Source: Anoxybacteroides tepidamans
GTDB lineage: Bacteria; Bacillota; Bacilli; Bacillales; Anoxybacillaceae
Direction of reading: 5' to 3'
DNA: 64,000 nt
Assembly: GCF_014201465.1 (NCBI RefSeq)
Contig: NZ_JACHEP010000004.1
Span: 62,001-126,000, forward strand
Every line of letters begins with the position of its first letter. Within the stretch, counting starts at the first letter, position 1. The notes under the pieces were generated by a model. That model was not told the origin of the DNA. It saw only the letters and a list, made by a program, of their open reading frames with translations, and did not search any database. Shown here one piece after another: positions 61,713 to 64,000 of the stretch. Made by a program: the position numbers and the translations under genes.

Positions 61713-62351
61713 CTAAATTTCTACTTCTTTATTCAAATATTCTGTTTCTTCTTCTGCGATTTCGGCTCTTCCGTTTGTTAAGTCGGTCATCCAGTCGACA
61801 AACACTTGTTTGCCTGTTTCTTCAACAAATACTTCGATTTCGACATAGTCTAAGTAATGGATTTCCTTGATCGCGTAAATCGAGGACCGCAGTTCGTTTT
61901 CGACTTTGCCGAGCCACGTGTAGTCGATCGTGACACGCATCACGCGCATGAGGCGGCGTTCGACAATTCCTGCCGCTTTTAACCCTTCGGATACCGCTTT
62001 GCCATAAGCGCGGACAAGGCCGCCTGCGCCGAGCTTAATGCCGCCGAAGTAGCGAGTGACGACCACAACTGTATCTTTTAGCTCTTTTTTCTTTAACACT
62101 TCAAGCATCGGAACGCCTGCGGTGCCGCTCGGCTCGCCGTCATCGTTTGCTTTTTGGATCTGGTCATGTTCGCCGATAATATACGCGGAGCAGTTATGCG
62201 TCGCATCCCAATGCTTTTTTTTGATCGTTTGAATAAACTGCGCTGCTTCTTCTTCCGTTGTTGCCCGATTGACATAGCAAATAAACCGCGATTTTTCGAT
62301 CACTATTTCCTTTTCCCCGTATCCTTTCACGGTATAGTATGTTTGCAGCAA
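61713..62351 (-). CDS. yvyE: YigZ/IMPACT-family protein (YvyE)
   Basis: 212 residues from TTG 62351, with GAGAGGTG upstream. The IMPACT N-terminal fold shows SRFICYVNRATTEEEAAQFI, HWDATHNCSAYII, ANDDGEPSGTAGVPMLEVL and TRYFGGIKLGAGGLVRAYGK, all highly conserved in YigZ. DUF1949 forms the C-terminal third. The function in bacteria is unclear; related proteins act in translation control. Its position between degS and an LCP gene is conserved in B. subtilis. Confidence 0.92.
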   Translation of the reverse strand: MLQTYYTVKGYGEKEIVIEKSRFICYVNRATTEEEAAQFIQTIKKKHWDATHNCSAYIIGEHDQIQKANDDGEPSGTAGVPMLEVLKKKELKDTVVVVTRYFGGIKLGAGGLVRAYGKAVSEGLKAAGIVERRLMRVMRVTIDYTWLGKVENELRSSIYAIKEIHYLDYVEIEVFVEETGKQVFVDWMTDLTNGRAEIAEEETEYLNKEVEI

Positions 62352-62442
62352 AACAAAAACACCTCTCTATAATATGGAAATGCCCAAAATCGTACGACGT
62401 CACGACCTTTGTTTGTTCTAAAATAGAAAACGATCAAATTTA

Positions 62443-62473
62443 TTGATACGAGCTCTGGAAAACATGCTATACT
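62443..62473 (+). promoter_or_regulatory. Probable degSU promoter
   Basis: TATACT (62468-62473) carries an extended -10 TG (62465-62466), and TTGATA (62443-62448) lies 19 bp upstream. The leader of about 150 nt contains a CGACC/GGTCG hairpin near 62490-62506. Confidence 0.5.
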
Positions 62474-62632
62474 AAAAGTATAAACGCATCGACCGTTTCA
62501 AGGTCGGCGGCGAAAAACAATCGAAGCTTTTTCTATTATAAATCGACAACTTTTTTCCTTCAAATAAAACTTTTCACCAGAAAAATTTATCGATTTTTTA
62601 TTTATTTGGCTACGCTAGTACGGGGGATCGGT

Positions 62633-63778
62633 ATGTTTTTACATAAAAAATTAGATGCGAAAGAATTGGATAAAATTGTCGAAAAAATGATCGACACCGT
62701 TCATCATAGCAAAGATGAGATTTTCCATATCAGCGAGCAGTCGCGCCAAGAACATGAGCGCTTATTGAACGAATTGACCGAAACGAAAAAATTAGTCAAT
62801 ACGGTAATTCGGGAAGCCGATCAATTAGAAATGCATGCGCGGCTTGCTCGGCAACGGTTGTCAGAAGTGAATCGCCATTTTTCCCGCTATTCCGAAATGG
62901 AAATTCGCGAAACATACGAAAAAGCACATGAATTGCAGATGAAAGTGACGATGGTCCGCGAGCAAGAGAAGCAGCTTCGGCTTCGTCGCGATGAACTAGA
63001 ATGGCGCTTAGCAGCGCTGAAAGAAACGATTCAGCGCGCGGACCATTTAATCAGCCAAATTACGGTCGTTTTACATTACTTAAATAGCGACCTCCGCCAA
63101 GTCGGCGAATTTATTGAAGGAGCGCGGCAAAAGCAAGAGTTTGGACTAAAAATTATTGAGGCGCAAGAAGAGGAACGGAAACGTTTGTCGCGCGAAATTC
63201 ATGACGGTCCGGCGCAGCTGCTTGCTCATGTCATGATGCGTTCGGATTTAATGGAACGTATTTTTCGCGAGAGAAGTGTGGATGAGGCGATCGAAGAAGT
63301 GCGTGATTTTAAAAAAATGGTTCGTTCTGCTCTTTACGAAGTGCGAAGAATTATTTATGATTTAAGACCAATGGCACTTGATGATTTAGGCTTAATTCCT
63401 ACCCTTCGCAAATATTTGCAAACTGTTGAAGAATATAACAAAAAAACGCGAATTTCTTTTGTACATATTGGAGAAGAAAAGCGATTGCCTGCCCGTTTTG
63501 AAGTGGCGATTTTTCGCCTCGTTCAAGAATCTGTGCAAAACGCGCTCAAACATGCCGACGCATCAGAGATTCAAGTAAAAATGGAAATGAAAAAGGAGCA
63601 TGTTTTTTTAATGGTCAAAGATAACGGAAAAGGATTTGATACGACGCAGAAAAAAGAAAACGCCTTTGGACTGATCGGCATGAAAGAGCGAGTTGAATTA
63701 TTGGAAGGAACGATGAATATTCGTTCGCAAATCGGTGTAGGCACGACGGTTTTTATTCAAATTCCGCTTAATATGTAG
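62633..63778 (+). CDS. degS: Sensor histidine kinase DegS
   Basis: 381 residues, close to the B. subtilis length of 385. There is no membrane helix. The N-terminal half is a long coiled-coil sensor region (HISEQSRQEHERLLNELTET and so on). The HisKA_3 dimer domain has the phospho-acceptor in ERKRLSREIHDGPAQLLAHV. The HATPase domain shows VQNALKHADASEIQVK, VKDNGKGFD and FGLIGMKERVELLEG. ATG 62633 is chosen because GGGGGATC precedes it and the family starts MFLHKKLD-like; the in-frame upstream start has no support. Confidence 0.95.
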   Translation: MFLHKKLDAKELDKIVEKMIDTVHHSKDEIFHISEQSRQEHERLLNELTETKKLVNTVIREADQLEMHARLARQRLSEVNRHFSRYSEMEIRETYEKAHELQMKVTMVREQEKQLRLRRDELEWRLAALKETIQRADHLISQITVVLHYLNSDLRQVGEFIEGARQKQEFGLKIIEAQEEERKRLSREIHDGPAQLLAHVMMRSDLMERIFRERSVDEAIEEVRDFKKMVRSALYEVRRIIYDLRPMALDDLGLIPTLRKYLQTVEEYNKKTRISFVHIGEEKRLPARFEVAIFRLVQESVQNALKHADASEIQVKMEMKKEHVFLMVKDNGKGFDTTQKKENAFGLIGMKERVELLEGTMNIRSQIGVGTTVFIQIPLNM

Positions 63779-63810
63779 AGACAGCAGGAAAAAGGAAAGG
63801 GGACTGATTG

Positions 63811-64000
63811 ATGAAGACGCGCATCGTCATTATTGATGACCATCAATTGTTTCGCGAAGGAGTTAAACGAATTTTACAGTTTGAAGAGCAATTTGAAGTT
63901 GTGGCGGAGGGAGCCGATGGAAATGAAGCGATCGTCCTAGTCGAAAAATATCGGCCTGATCTTGTCATTATGGATATTAATATGCCGAATATTAATGGAG
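63811..64000 (+). CDS. degU: Response regulator DegU (5' part)
   Basis: The first 63 codons are present, beginning [24 protein letters not shown] gives the acidic pocket and [10 protein letters not shown] carries the phospho-acceptor Asp. It is cut by the window edge. AAAGGGGACTGA precedes the ATG, 32 bp after degS, so the pair is one operon. Confidence 0.95.
   Translation, partial: MKTRIVIIDDHQLFREGVKRILQFEEQFEVVAEGADGNEAIVLVEKYRPDLVIMDINMPNING

Noticed and set aside
1-64000. tRNA, rRNA and CRISPR loci
   Set aside because: No stretch looked like a tRNA cloverleaf with CCA end or conserved arms, no rRNA segment was recognised, and no repeat-spacer array was found.

Overview
The window comes from a low-to-mid GC, thermophilic-type Bacillaceae chromosome, most likely Anoxybacillus, Geobacillus or Parageobacillus. 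Three things point there: the S-layer protein at the left end has the N-terminal domain of Geobacillus stearothermophilus SbsC; the right end has the Bacillus order degU-degS-yvyE-LCP-amidase; and the sugar clusters match those described for Geobacillus S-layers. Genus is inferred from remembered families, not from a database search.

Almost everything non-mobile here concerns the cell envelope. (1) 1-3.4 kb: tail of a coiled-coil protein, then the S-layer gene behind four tandem WalR-type boxes and a 5' leader hairpin. (2) 3.5-21.0 kb: an S-layer glycan cluster of the slg/wsa type: TPR membrane protein, O-antigen-ligase-like oligosaccharyltransferase, ABC exporter Wzm/Wzt, glycosyltransferases including a WsaF homologue, rmlACBD for dTDP-L-rhamnose, and a WsaP-like priming transferase. 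Its central part (about 6.3-14.0 kb) is very AT-rich and is followed by a decayed IS630 element. (3) 21.0-29.8 kb: an accessory zone holding a holin-like type I toxin with antisense RNA, decayed copies of that module, a RAYT, yifB/comM, an Rpn-type nuclease gene and its relic, a vapBC pair, IS3 and integrase fragments, a TnpB element apparently between the two halves of a broken higBA-like pair, and several structured repeats. (4) 29.8-37.3 kb: a run of secreted proteins (CAP, phosphodiester glycosidase, SbsC-N-like protein, PDZ/S41 peptidase, NlpC/P60). (5) 37.4-40.7 kb (minus strand): secA2-slaP, the accessory S-layer export pair. (6) 40.9-55.4 kb: a secondary cell wall polymer cluster: tagO, all five enzymes needed to convert UDP-GlcNAc to UDP-2,3-diacetamido-mannuronic acid, Wzx, Wzy, Wzz, GalU and three glycosyltransferases. 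(7) 55.8-61.6 kb (minus strand): SpoIID/LytB protein, SH3 protein, seven-SH3 amidase and an LCP ligase. (8) 61.7-64.0 kb: YigZ-family gene, degS and the start of degU.

The parts fit one model. SecA2/SlaP would export the S-layer protein. Its SbsC-type N-terminal domain would hold it to a polymer rich in diacetamido-mannuronic acid made by cluster 6 and attached by an LCP enzyme. Cluster 2 would make the rhamnose-containing glycan placed on the S-layer protein. No SLH domain and no csaB-like pyruvyl transferase is seen, as expected for the SbsC route.

The most unusual observation is a pair of about 140-bp elements (27035-27174 and 55583-55720) that fold into the same outer-stem-plus-three-hairpins shape although their sequences are unrelated.
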